Shown here one piece after another: positions 1 through 7,677 of a DNA stretch of 27,128 bases. Made by a program: the position numbers and the translations under genes. The DNA is taken from contig NZ_CAMHRZ010000010.1 of NCBI RefSeq assembly GCF_946187255.1, forward strand, positions 1-27,128, given 5' to 3'. Source of the DNA: an uncultured Ruminococcus sp. Lineage in GTDB: Bacteria; Bacillota; Clostridia; Oscillospirales; Ruminococcaceae. A model generated the notes under the pieces. That model was not told the DNA's origin. It made no database searches and was given only the letters and a program-made list of their open reading frames with translations. Positions within the stretch are counted from its first letter, which is position 1, and the number at the start of each line of letters is the position of its first letter.

Positions 1-540
1 CTGACCTTTATGAAGATCGGGGCTTTTACTTTCGGCGGCGGTTATGCCATGATACCGCTGATACAGAAAGAAGTATGCGAAAACAAAAAATGGCTGAATG
101 AAAAGGATATTACCGATATTGTTGCAATCTCAGAATCAACGCCCGGACCTATCGCTATAAATGCGGCAACATTTGTGGGATATAAAACAACGGGATTTAT
201 CGGAGCGTGCTTGGCTACGCTGGGAGTTGTCCTGCCATCGTTCCTTATTATATCTCTCATCTCGCTGATACTGACGCAGTTTCAGAGCATAAGAGCAGTC
301 CGCTATGCCTTTATGGGCATCAGGGCGGCGGTGCTTGCGCTGATACTGAAAGCCCTGTGGATGATGTTCAGTTCGGTGAAGAAGAAAAAGAAGCCGTTTT
401 CTTATGTGATAATGGGCATTGCTCTTATACTGACTGCATTCCTCAAGATTGATGCTGTATTTGTCATCATCGGCTGCGGCTTGTTCGGTCTGCTGTGGTC
501 GCTTCTTAACAGGAAGGAGCAGAGCAATGGCACTGATTGA
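1..540 (+). CDS. Chromate transporter family protein, half-size (5' partial)
   Basis: The frame is open to the left edge (codons for LTF precede the first ATG at 10), so the true start is probably just outside the window. The visible part is hydrophobic and carries two hallmarks of the CHR (chromate ion transporter) family: a glycine-rich FTFGGGYAMIPLIQ stretch near the start and an ESTPGPIAINAATFVG stretch about 40 residues later. The roughly 180-residue length fits a short-chain CHR protein with a single domain; these normally occur as adjacent pairs and are thought to work together. The next gene starts inside this one (14-base overlap), so the two are almost certainly co-translated. Family membership is clear. 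The actual substrate (chromate, sulfate or something else) cannot be read from sequence, and nothing here points to chromate stress. Confidence 0.88.
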   Translation: MTFMKIGAFTFGGGYAMIPLIQKEVCENKKWLNEKDITDIVAISESTPGPIAINAATFVGYKTTGFIGACLATLGVVLPSFLIISLISLILTQFQSIRAVRYAFMGIRAAVLALILKALWMMFSSVKKKKKPFSYVIMGIALILTAFLKIDAVFVIIGCGLFGLLWSLLNRKEQSNGTD

Positions 541-1093
541 GCTGTTTCTAGCCTTTCTGAAAATAGGCGCGTTCACCTTCGGCGGAGGATACGCTATGAT
601 AGCCATGATACAGTCGGAAGCCGAACGTCACGGCTGGCTGACGCAGGAGGAGCTTGTGGATCTCGTGGCTCTCAGTGAAAGCACTCCGGGACCTCTCGCT
701 GTAAATATGGCGACATTCGTAGGTATGAGGACAGGCGGTGTTTTAGGAGCGGTAATAGCTACTCTCGGCATCGTTCTGCCGTCTTTTATCATTATACTCA
801 TCATCGCAAAGTGTTTTGAGAAGTACAGGAAAAGCAAAGCGGTGGGAGGTATCATGTCGGGCTTGAAGCCTGCCGTTGTGGGAATGATCGGAGCCGCATT
901 CATATCCGTTGCGAGAACGGTGTTCTTTCCGTCAGGCATCAGCGTATCTGTTTTTTCTTCTGCGAGCTTTTGGATATTTCTCGGACTGTTCGCTGTTACC
1001 GCTGTACTGGCGTTCAAAAAAGTCCACCCGATCAAGATCATTCTGCTGTCTGCGATGATAGGGATAGGCGTGGGATATGGTTTTGGACTGTAA
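527..1093 (+). CDS. Chromate transporter family protein, half-size, second of pair
   Basis: A 188-residue integral membrane protein of the short-chain CHR family. I chose the ATG at 527 because an AGGAAGGAG ribosome binding site lies at 511-519 and the protein then begins MALIELFLAFLKIGAFTFGG, matching the N-terminus of its partner; a longer reading from 449 would add unrelated residues. It repeats both family motifs seen upstream (FTFGGGYAMIAMIQ and ESTPGPLAVNMATFVG). The two genes overlap by 14 bases in different frames, implying translational coupling and a heteromeric pair. Several hydrophobic spans follow, for example around residues 75-95 and 110-130 and at the C-terminus. A terminator follows at 1132-1169. 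The substrate is unknown. Confidence 0.9.
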   Translation: MALIELFLAFLKIGAFTFGGGYAMIAMIQSEAERHGWLTQEELVDLVALSESTPGPLAVNMATFVGMRTGGVLGAVIATLGIVLPSFIIILIIAKCFEKYRKSKAVGGIMSGLKPAVVGMIGAAFISVARTVFFPSGISVSVFSSASFWIFLGLFAVTAVLAFKKVHPIKIILLSAMIGIGVGYGFGL

Positions 1094-1131
1094 AATTATT
1101 ATTCCGCTTTGAGCAAACGGGATCAAAAAAC

Positions 1132-1169
1132 AAGGCTATGCCTTCCGAAAAGGAGGACATAGCTTTTTT
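1132..1169 (+). terminator. Intrinsic terminator after the chromate transporter pair
   Basis: GCTATG (1135-1140) pairs with CATAGC (1158-1163). The inner pairs are mostly complementary around a GAAAA loop, and a six-T run follows at 1164-1169. It lies about 40 bases past the stop codon at 1093. Confidence 0.88.
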
Positions 1170-1209
1170 GCGGATATGTAACATTTATTAAAACAAAACG
1201 TGAACTCTA

Positions 1210-1238
1210 TTGAGCACTGAGAAAAATAGTGATATAAT
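1210..1238 (+). promoter_or_regulatory. Promoter of the small membrane protein gene
   Basis: TTGAGC (1210-1215) is followed by exactly 17 bases and then TATAAT (1233-1238), with TG one base upstream of the -10 (extended -10). The predicted leader of about 70 bases runs to the start codon at 1316. Confidence 0.75.
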
Positions 1239-1315
1239 GATAATATAAAATTCATGGATCGCAATAGCTTGTTAACAATGTTTTGCGGTACTCTGCTTGA
1301 AAAGGAAGGATCATT

Positions 1316-1939
1316 ATGCTGTCAGTAAATTATCTGATCGATATTGTAAAAAATTGCCCGGAATACTTTTCGGATCATAAGATCTTGGCTATCGTTCTCG
1401 GCGTATTAACGTTGATTCTGTTATTGATAAATATTATAGGCGCTATTTCGTTTACTGCCGACTTGCCGAACAAAAGTTCAAAGACATTGTATCGACTTAT
1501 CCCTTTTTTCAGGATCATTACCTTAGCATTAGGGAGCGTTGTTTTTTTCACTGCCGACCAGCTTGCCGGCAATTCGGATTATACATCGAAACGATTCTAC
1601 ATAGAGTTCATCATAGCGACCGTCGTAGTAGTTTTGTTCCATAGCGCCGTACTCAAGAAGATAAATTCTATTGCTGACGAAAATACGACGAACGACACTG
1701 CAGGTCAGATCATAGAGGGTATCATAATCGTGATCGCTATGGCTATTTTCGCCTTCACTAAGCTTGATACAAAACTTACGGACTTCGGACCCAAACTGTT
1801 CAGCAAGAAGCTTGGAACCTGGATCATGAACGGATTAATGTCATTGACGATAGGCTATGTGCTGAGTATCATACAGCTCATTATCGGATTCATGTACGGT
1901 AAATCATTGGGTAATACGAATAAACAAAACAAGCGCTGA
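1316..1939 (+). CDS. Small multi-span membrane protein, function unknown
   Basis: A 207-residue protein I do not recognise. The start is well supported by AAGGAAGGA about 7 bases before the ATG and by a good promoter at 1210-1238. There are about five hydrophobic spans: roughly residues 24-47, 60-82, 92-112, 132-150 and 172-197. Short charged loops separate them and the tail is basic and polar (ending NKQNKR). There is no signal peptide, no recognisable catalytic motif and no ATP-binding site. It stands alone between its own promoter and a downstream terminator, so the neighbours give no functional clue. Its base composition is more A/T-rich than the genes to its right, which could suggest separate acquisition, but that is a weak impression. 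It could be a transporter accessory protein or a holin-like or immunity-type membrane protein; none of these is supported directly. Confidence 0.82.
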   Translation: MLSVNYLIDIVKNCPEYFSDHKILAIVLGVLTLILLLINIIGAISFTADLPNKSSKTLYRLIPFFRIITLALGSVVFFTADQLAGNSDYTSKRFYIEFIIATVVVVLFHSAVLKKINSIADENTTNDTAGQIIEGIIIVIAMAIFAFTKLDTKLTDFGPKLFSKKLGTWIMNGLMSLTIGYVLSIIQLIIGFMYGKSLGNTNKQNKR

Positions 1940-2249
1940 GTTCTCCGGTACACTCTATAAAAGACACTATCCGACAAAACAGAGAGCTCTTTGTCAAAGA
2001 AGTGAAAGCGATACTGAAAGCTATCCGAATAAAGCCGAAAGACCCGTTACGCCCGTGTTTGCGAGCTTAATGGGTCTTTTTTGTTTGAAAATTATTCTCC
2101 TGCGGTGATCGGGTGTTTGATTTATTGGACAGGTACATTCCGTACTCCGCCCGGTCGTCACACAAAACCCCGATCTTACGGGCTTTGAGAGAAATGCTTT
2201 AAAGTTCGGATCTCTCCTGCCGTTTCTGTGGCTGTTCAGCCTTTCCCGA
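1940..2249. other. Intergenic region between convergent genes
   Basis: About 310 bases without a credible gene. It holds the strong plus-strand terminator at 2040-2082. It also has a weak minus-strand candidate for the hydrolase gene ending at 2250: CCCG-6-CGGG at 2169-2182, read on the minus strand, followed by one G and TTTT. A separate 7-base inverted pair (GATCGGG near 2107, CCCGATC near 2170) is too far apart for me to assign a role. Nothing else stands out. Confidence 0.5.
2040..2082 (+). terminator. Intrinsic terminator downstream of the small membrane protein gene
   Basis: AGACCCGTTA (2040-2049) pairs with TAATGGGTCT (2068-2077), allowing one G-T pair, and runs straight into a T-rich stretch. 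It is about 100 bases past the stop at 1939, so the transcript would have a longish 3' tail. Confidence 0.8.
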
Positions 2250-4250
2250 TCACATACTTATCCCGAAACGGTCTCCCTTTTCTCCGAGAAAAAGCACTTT
2301 GCCGTCCTTTGGCATGGGGATGACATTGCCTGCATCCTTAACGTGGGAAGTATATATCGCCTCATCGAATTTGTTGAAGACGATGACAGCGCTTTTTTCT
2401 GGTCTTGTCACCGTCACGGGAGTATTTGCGATACTGTCGGGAATGCTGTACCACGATGCATTGTCTGTCAGCTCAACGGTCTTGACGGATGCATCAAATT
2501 CGGGTATTCCGTCAGCCGATATATATTTTGTTCCGTAGCTTGTTGCGAACGTCTGTCTGCCGTTTTTATCTGTATCAACTGTAATGTCGAGAAGGTCTCT
2601 GCTTGATGATGAGGGTATCGTATTCGGTGAAACAAGATGCTCGCTGTCGGATATTTTCAGCATATAATCAGCGCCGGCACCGGTCATAAAAACATAGCCT
2701 TTGATCTCATTTATTGTATGGAACTGTCCGATACCTACATCTTCGTAACCGCTTGAAGAATACTTTTCATTTGCAAGAAGAAGCTTCTTGCCGTCAAGCG
2801 CCTTAATGCTGTTTATAACATCCTCGCTGACATTATTTTCCTCTATCTTATGTCCTGTGTATGACTTTATGTCAAACGAACCAAGTCCGGGATAAGTCAT
2901 CCCGCCCGTTGACTTCATAAATATCCCGTCGTCGTTCTTCTCAAAAGACAGTCGGCTGCTGCCGCCTGCCGCAAGGCGCTTGTCAAAGCCGCTTTCTGAT
3001 ACTTCGTAGGCAAGCTCTGCAAAATCGCCGTCTGCTGTAAGCACATAGTCGGTGTAAGAAGTCTTGCGGGAGGTTATCTTTTCCAGGTGCAGATACTTGT
3101 TTTCGGGGAAAGTCACTCTGCAAAGGGTGTCGCCCCCGCCAATGAGATTCATGATATACCACCCCTCATAAGCCTTGTATCCATCGGGGATATCGTCAAC
3201 TATCGTGCATTCGGGCTGTTCGGTGTCGGTAATGTTTATGCCCTTTGCCTGCAAAGCTGCGTCCATAAGTGCCTGCGCCACCAGATCGTTACAGACACTT
3301 GAACCGCCATTGGAAAGCACCGCAACGCTTATCTTTTCATCGGGGGCAGTCAGCAGGAAAGCGTGATCCATACTCACATCGCCGCCTTTGCCGACTACCT
3401 TGACACCGTTCTGCTGATAGCGGAGCATTTCCGCATAGTCCCAGCCGAGACCGTTGTCATCGCCGTACTCGTTATCGCTCCAGCGGGTCGCCATTGCGGT
3501 TTTTGCTTCATCGGAAACAAGCGTATCATCGCCCGTGAAGAAAGCCGCCCCGAATTTCGCCGTATCGGAAGCCGTCGCATATATACCGCCGGCACCGATC
3601 TTCACACAATAGCTTGTATCAAGGGGCAGACCGTTTGCCGAATATGAGGGTACGAGCTTATCATTGCGGTACATATCTATGGGCGTTCCCGTGTCGGTCA
3701 CACCTATCCTGCCTGAGATGTTTTCTCTCACATAGTCTGTGTAGGTCATGCCCGTTACATTCTCGACGATAATTTCCAGCAGATCAAAGCCGTCATTGCA
3801 GTACGCCGCATACTTGCCCGGATCGGCTTTCAGGCGCTGACCTGCAAGATTTTCAAGCATATTATCGTGGTTATAAGTATCGTTGTCGTCATACAGATCG
3901 CTGTTCATTCTTGTTGAACCCATTAAACCCGAAGTGTGATCCATAAGCATTCTCACGGTGATGTCCTTGTAACGCTCGTCAGCCATTTTGAAGTCGGGGA
4001 TATATTCGGTGATCGGTGTATCGAGCCCGACTTTTCCTTCATCCACCAGCTGCATTACCGCCGCTGTGGAATATACCTTGCTGACCGAACCCACACAGTA
4101 TATATACTCGCTGTCATTTTCCGCAGATACAGCCTTGACTGCCGCATCTGCTGTTTTGTTATCCGCTTTTGTTTCTTCCTTTACACTGCCGCAGCCTGTC
4201 AGCATCAGCATTGCTGTTATCAGGGCGGCTGTTCTTTTTATATTCTTCAT
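2250..4250 (-). CDS. Lipoprotein serine hydrolase, beta-lactamase/PBP-like, with beta-rich C-terminal region
   Basis: A 666-residue exported protein. Residues 1-20 are a lipoprotein signal peptide with lipobox LTGC, so the mature protein should be tethered outside the membrane at Cys20. The catalytic domain of the serine beta-lactamase / class C PBP-like family (esterases, D-Ala-D-Ala peptidases) spans about residues 47-337. It has SVSK (Ser55, Lys58), Tyr150-Cys-Asn152 as the YxN motif, and Lys288-Gly-Gly where the family usually has HTG or KTG. The SxxK motif comes unusually soon after the signal peptide, leaving little room for the usual N-terminal strands. Residues 338-666 look beta-rich with no recognised family. 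It is the last gene of its cassette, 13 bases after the permease stop, with GGGGGAAA as ribosome binding site. A paralogue lies at 10041-12020. A role in cell-envelope hydrolysis or drug inactivation is an inference. Confidence 0.88.
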   Translation of the reverse strand: MKNIKRTAALITAMLMLTGCGSVKEETKADNKTADAAVKAVSAENDSEYIYCVGSVSKVYSTAAVMQLVDEGKVGLDTPITEYIPDFKMADERYKDITVRMLMDHTSGLMGSTRMNSDLYDDNDTYNHDNMLENLAGQRLKADPGKYAAYCNDGFDLLEIIVENVTGMTYTDYVRENISGRIGVTDTGTPIDMYRNDKLVPSYSANGLPLDTSYCVKIGAGGIYATASDTAKFGAAFFTGDDTLVSDEAKTAMATRWSDNEYGDDNGLGWDYAEMLRYQQNGVKVVGKGGDVSMDHAFLLTAPDEKISVAVLSNGGSSVCNDLVAQALMDAALQAKGINITDTEQPECTIVDDIPDGYKAYEGWYIMNLIGGGDTLCRVTFPENKYLHLEKITSRKTSYTDYVLTADGDFAELAYEVSESGFDKRLAAGGSSRLSFEKNDDGIFMKSTGGMTYPGLGSFDIKSYTGHKIEENNVSEDVINSIKALDGKKLLLANEKYSSSGYEDVGIGQFHTINEIKGYVFMTGAGADYMLKISDSEHLVSPNTIPSSSSRDLLDITVDTDKNGRQTFATSYGTKYISADGIPEFDASVKTVELTDNASWYSIPDSIANTPVTVTRPEKSAVIVFNKFDEAIYTSHVKDAGNVIPMPKDGKVLFLGEKGDRFGISM

Positions 4251-4263
4251 AGTATTTCCCCCA

Positions 4264-6780
4264 TTATTCGGTCATAAGCTCTGTTACGGATATCGCCTTG
4301 ATCTTTCCTGCACTGATGTAGGTGACTGCGTAGCAGAATGCCACAAGTATCACATCTGCAATGATCGTCAGCGGCATATCAAGCTCGCCCGCAGCGCCGA
4401 ACGCCATCCGCCAGAAGGCGCTGTAAACGCACTTCGCCGCAAATGAAGCTATGATAACGGATACGATAGTCACAGGCATTGTTTTCAGCGCTATCTGCTT
4501 CATGAGGTCTTTTGAGGTGTAGCCCATGCCCTTCATGATGCCCAGTTTCCTGCGCTGTCTTTTTACGTTGGATGAAGCGATGAGCCCAAGTATCACAGCG
4601 ACCACCGCCGAAAGCACGACTGTTGCTCCGATAGCGCCGATCTCTGAAACTGCCGCAACACCACCCATAGCCTGTTCTGCCAATGTCATGAGCGAGGAAA
4701 CGTCCTTTATGACAAAGTGTCTGCTGTTTCCCGAGATGACCTGTCCGTCAACGACTACTGCATAGTCGATATTCGTCACTCCGTACTGTGAGGTCAGCAG
4801 TGCCAGCTTTTCATCGGCTGCCGCCTGTATGCGCTCTTCAAGTGTGCCGCTTGCATCACCTGCACTCAGGCTGTCCTTTGTGCTCCTGCCATATTTCTCG
4901 TTCAGCTTTTCCTCGAATTCTTCCATCGTCACGCCGTCTTCAAGATATACCGAAATGATATTCGGGCGTGCATCGGGGCAGGCACGTCTGTAGCCTTCGG
5001 AAGTAAGATACAGCCCTGTTCCGTTGTTCATCATGCTGCTTGTCATACCCGTTACGATATACTTTGTTTCTGTTCCATTGCCCTTGATAACGATGCTGTC
5101 ACCGATGTCCGTACCGTCATATTCTTTTCTCTGGAGCGTTATCATGATCTCATTGTCATGTTCGGGGAATCTGCCGTCGATAAGATATATGTTTTCAGCA
5201 TCGCTGAAATCATCGAATATGACTGTTGAGCCGTCATGTTCCGAACCCTTTACAGCCAGCCACCTTGTCTGATAGTCCGTAAGTGCCTTTCTGACTTCGG
5301 GCATTTCGGCTATCTCATCTCTGACCGCATCGGTGTCAACGCCGCTTTGCAGTTCCACCTCTGTGACGATGTCATCGCCTGTCATTGTCATAAGACCGTC
5401 AATGCCGTCCTTGAAGAAGTCCGCACCGGTCACACAAAACAGTATCGCAGTGCTTGTTGTTATCACGCATACAGCCGTTCCTACAGCGGTTTTGATGTCT
5501 CCGAAAAAGCTCTTTACCGCAAGAGTAAGGTTGATGTTCCCCTTTGACTTTGAAAGCGGGAAAATGTTCCTGCCGAAATGATGTGTGCGTATGCCCTTTC
5601 TGAATGCCACAACGGGAGGATATTTCTTGACCTTTGCCGCCTTTAACAGCGCAAATAATGTCACAAGCAGCACTATGATAACTCCCGAAAGAAGTATCAT
5701 GCCCGCTTCCGTTTTAACGGTAACGGTACGTCCGATCATATTCTGGATACCGATGTTCATCAGAGGGCTTACGATAAATGCCCCGATAATGCCGAGGAAC
5801 GCACCGATACCGCCCGTTATCACATATTCGTACACATAGGAAAGTGATATCTCACGGGAACGGTATCCCAACGCTTCGAGAACGCCGATCTGCTGCATCT
5901 GATCTTCAATATCGTTGGTGATGCGGTGCATTATCATCAGCACTGACGAAAGCATGGTGATACCCGAGAAAAACGCAAGGAAATACATGAAAATATTGAT
6001 GAATGACAAGGAGTTTGCTCTTTCAAGTGCAACGGAATCATGGTTATAGGCTGAACTGAGACTTTCGCCGCTCAGATCGGCGCATCTGTTAATATGGTCG
6101 GTGTCGTTATACGCTGTCCCCTCTGAATCGAACCACAGCATAGTATAGACGGAATCATATCCGTTGTTGAATATCAGCTTGAAAAGCTCATAGTCGATTT
6201 CCGAGATGACCATTTTGTAGCCGTATCCTGCGTCGTTGTAAAGACCTGTTTTATAAAAGCCTGCCACCGTAAAGGGGTATTCTCTTCCGTCTTTGCACAC
6301 CGTCAGGGTGTCGCCCGCTTCACAGCTCTCACTGATACAGAAAAACATTGGCAGCCATATCGGATGCTCAAGCTTTTCTATCTCCTCATCGGAGAGCTTA
6401 TCTGTCTTTACAAAGTCCTCTATCTTCCGCTCGTTTTTCTCCGTCACGAAATAAGACTCGTATGTGCGGTCTTCGCCGTCCTTGTTTTTGTAATCAAGAG
6501 CAGAAGCGTATATCGCTTCCGCTTCTGTGATATCGGTGATGCCGTAGTCTTCTTCAAGTATCCTGCGGTATTCATCACGGAATTTATCCTTTTTTATCAT
6601 AACGCAGGTATCCTTTGAACCTGCCTGTGCGAAGCTGTCCTCGTAAGCCTTGTTCGCTTTCGAGATGTTCGCCATGAAAACGGCTAGCATCAGTGTTGTT
6701 ATCATTGTGAGAAATGCGATGGCGACCGCTTCTTTTTTGTTCTTTTTCAGCTTGAAAAGCGATAAGCGCAGTATGTTCAT
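4264..6780 (-). CDS. ABC transporter permease, duplicated FtsX/MacB-type
   Basis: An 838-residue permease. The pattern is one N-terminal membrane span (about 18-39), a large extracellular stretch (about 40-255), then three spans with the cytosolic QIGVLEALGYRSREISLSY coupling segment typical of FtsX domains. A second half repeats this: one span near residue 440, an extracellular stretch of about 230 residues, and three C-terminal spans preceded by KLGIMKGMGYTSKDLM. That gives eight spans and two FtsX units in one chain, as in type VII (MacB/LolC-like) systems that act mechanically on extracytoplasmic substrates rather than pumping through a pore. The ribosome binding site GGGGTGAGGAT is 11 bases after the ATPase stop. 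The C-terminal ISVTELMTE is identical in the paralogue at 12037-14541. It is distinct from BceB, which has ten spans and one large external domain. Confidence 0.92.
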   Translation of the reverse strand: MNILRLSLFKLKKNKKEAVAIAFLTMITTLMLAVFMANISKANKAYEDSFAQAGSKDTCVMIKKDKFRDEYRRILEEDYGITDITEAEAIYASALDYKNKDGEDRTYESYFVTEKNERKIEDFVKTDKLSDEEIEKLEHPIWLPMFFCISESCEAGDTLTVCKDGREYPFTVAGFYKTGLYNDAGYGYKMVISEIDYELFKLIFNNGYDSVYTMLWFDSEGTAYNDTDHINRCADLSGESLSSAYNHDSVALERANSLSFINIFMYFLAFFSGITMLSSVLMIMHRITNDIEDQMQQIGVLEALGYRSREISLSYVYEYVITGGIGAFLGIIGAFIVSPLMNIGIQNMIGRTVTVKTEAGMILLSGVIIVLLVTLFALLKAAKVKKYPPVVAFRKGIRTHHFGRNIFPLSKSKGNINLTLAVKSFFGDIKTAVGTAVCVITTSTAILFCVTGADFFKDGIDGLMTMTGDDIVTEVELQSGVDTDAVRDEIAEMPEVRKALTDYQTRWLAVKGSEHDGSTVIFDDFSDAENIYLIDGRFPEHDNEIMITLQRKEYDGTDIGDSIVIKGNGTETKYIVTGMTSSMMNNGTGLYLTSEGYRRACPDARPNIISVYLEDGVTMEEFEEKLNEKYGRSTKDSLSAGDASGTLEERIQAAADEKLALLTSQYGVTNIDYAVVVDGQVISGNSRHFVIKDVSSLMTLAEQAMGGVAAVSEIGAIGATVVLSAVVAVILGLIASSNVKRQRRKLGIMKGMGYTSKDLMKQIALKTMPVTIVSVIIASFAAKCVYSAFWRMAFGAAGELDMPLTIIADVILVAFCYAVTYISAGKIKAISVTELMTE

Positions 6781-6791
6781 ATCCTCACCCC

Positions 6792-7553
6792 TTACCAGCC
6801 CATTTCTTCAAGGAAGGCTGCCAGTCCCGCACGTCTTGTCTGCTTGTCGTCATCGGTGTAGGGCTTCATGCGGTAGTCGCCCACAACGCCGCCGTCACGC
6901 AGGTACAGCACTCTTGTACCTCTGAGAGCCGTCTTCATATCATGTGTCACCATTACGATGCTCTGACCGTTTTTATGTATCTCGGTGAAGATATCCAGCA
7001 CATCACGGCTTGATGCGGAGTTGAGCGCACCTGTGGGCTCGTCGGCAAAGAGTATCTTCGGTTCGTTGATTATCGCGCGGACTATGCCGACCCTCTGCGC
7101 CTCACCGCCGGAAAGCTGGTTTGGATATTTCTTCCAGTCCTCCTCATCCAGCCCGACTTTTCTGAGCAGGTCTTTCACCTTGTTCACAAGTTCGGGGGTA
7201 TTCTTCTGCACGATGAGCGCACCCGTCAGCACGTTGTCCAGCACCGTCTGATCGTCAAGGAGATAAACGCTCTGGAATACAAATCCGCAGCTGCCGCGTC
7301 TGAACATCGCCAGCTGATCGTTGGAGTAGTCCTGTATCTGCGTATCACCGAAATATATCTTGCCTAAGGTGGGCTTGTCCATCCCCGAAAGCGCATAAAG
7401 CAGAGTGGATTTTCCCGAACCCGATGAACCCATGATGACAGTGAAATCGCCCTCGGTTATTTCAAGGTCGAGGTTTTTGATAACGTGCTGCTGATTTCCG
7501 CCGTTTGAAAACGACTTGCATAATTTTTCTGTTCTTAAAATAGAAGAAGCCAT
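6792..7553 (-). CDS. ABC transporter ATP-binding protein (MacB/LolD-like)
   Basis: A 253-residue ATPase with all ABC signatures: Walker A GSSGSGKS (residues 42-49), Q-loop Gln94 in FVFQSVYLL, signature LSGGEAQ (147-153), Walker B ILFADEPTGAL (Asp171, Glu172) and H-loop His204 in VMVTHD. The LFADEPTGAL wording is characteristic of the MacB/LolD/FtsE branch that pairs with FtsX-type permeases. I prefer the ATG at 7553 over the one at 7562 because AAAGGA then sits 8 bases upstream; with the outer ATG it would overlap the start codon. The gene is 11 bases upstream of its permease. Its closest relative here is the ATPase at 14546-15304, which is nearly the same through most of the length and differs mainly in the helical region (residues 118-145) and the C-terminal tail. 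Confidence 0.94.
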   Translation of the reverse strand: MASSILRTEKLCKSFSNGGNQQHVIKNLDLEITEGDFTVIMGSSGSGKSTLLYALSGMDKPTLGKIYFGDTQIQDYSNDQLAMFRRGSCGFVFQSVYLLDDQTVLDNVLTGALIVQKNTPELVNKVKDLLRKVGLDEEDWKKYPNQLSGGEAQRVGIVRAIINEPKILFADEPTGALNSASSRDVLDIFTEIHKNGQSIVMVTHDMKTALRGTRVLYLRDGGVVGDYRMKPYTDDDKQTRRAGLAAFLEEMGW

Positions 7554-7596
7554 ATATAACATCCTTTCTTGCAGTCCTTTCTGCTGTTCTGAGGAT

Positions 7597-7670
7597 ATTA
7601 TACATGACTTCGGGAAAATCTTCCATAAATCTTTCTTGTAATATTCTTATATTTTTCTTAAATGGTCCTC
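7597..7670 (-). promoter_or_regulatory. Activator-type promoter of ABC cassette 1 with five 11-base-phased repeats
   Basis: Read on the minus strand, a perfect TATAAT (7602-7597) has a poor -35 (TGGAAG, 7625-7620) exactly 17 bases upstream. Above it are AAGRA-like units starting at 7670 (GAGGA), 7659 (AAGAA), 7648 (AAGAA), 7637 (AAGAA) and 7626 (ATGGA), each exactly 11 bases from the next. The last unit overlaps the -35. The region upstream of cassette 2 aligns with it without gaps, with about 53 of 74 positions identical by hand count. Tandem 11-base-spaced direct repeats are typical binding sites of OmpR-family regulators, one of which is encoded just upstream (9003-9767). The repeats begin 8 bases past the kinase stop codon and I see no terminator between, so read-through from the regulator operon is also possible. 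Confidence 0.78.
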
Positions 7671-7677
7671 GGGCACA

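Noticed and set aside
2107..2176. GATCGGG / CCCGATC inverted pair as a terminator of the lipoprotein hydrolase gene
   Set aside because: The arms are more than 50 bases apart and no T-run follows on the minus strand. Only a weaker local hairpin (2169-2182) remains as a candidate.
2250..4250. Calling the hydrolases true beta-lactamases or resistance genes
   Set aside because: The motifs fit the broad beta-lactamase/PBP-like fold, but the third motif, the short N-terminus and the long C-terminal half differ from known resistance enzymes. Activity cannot be inferred.
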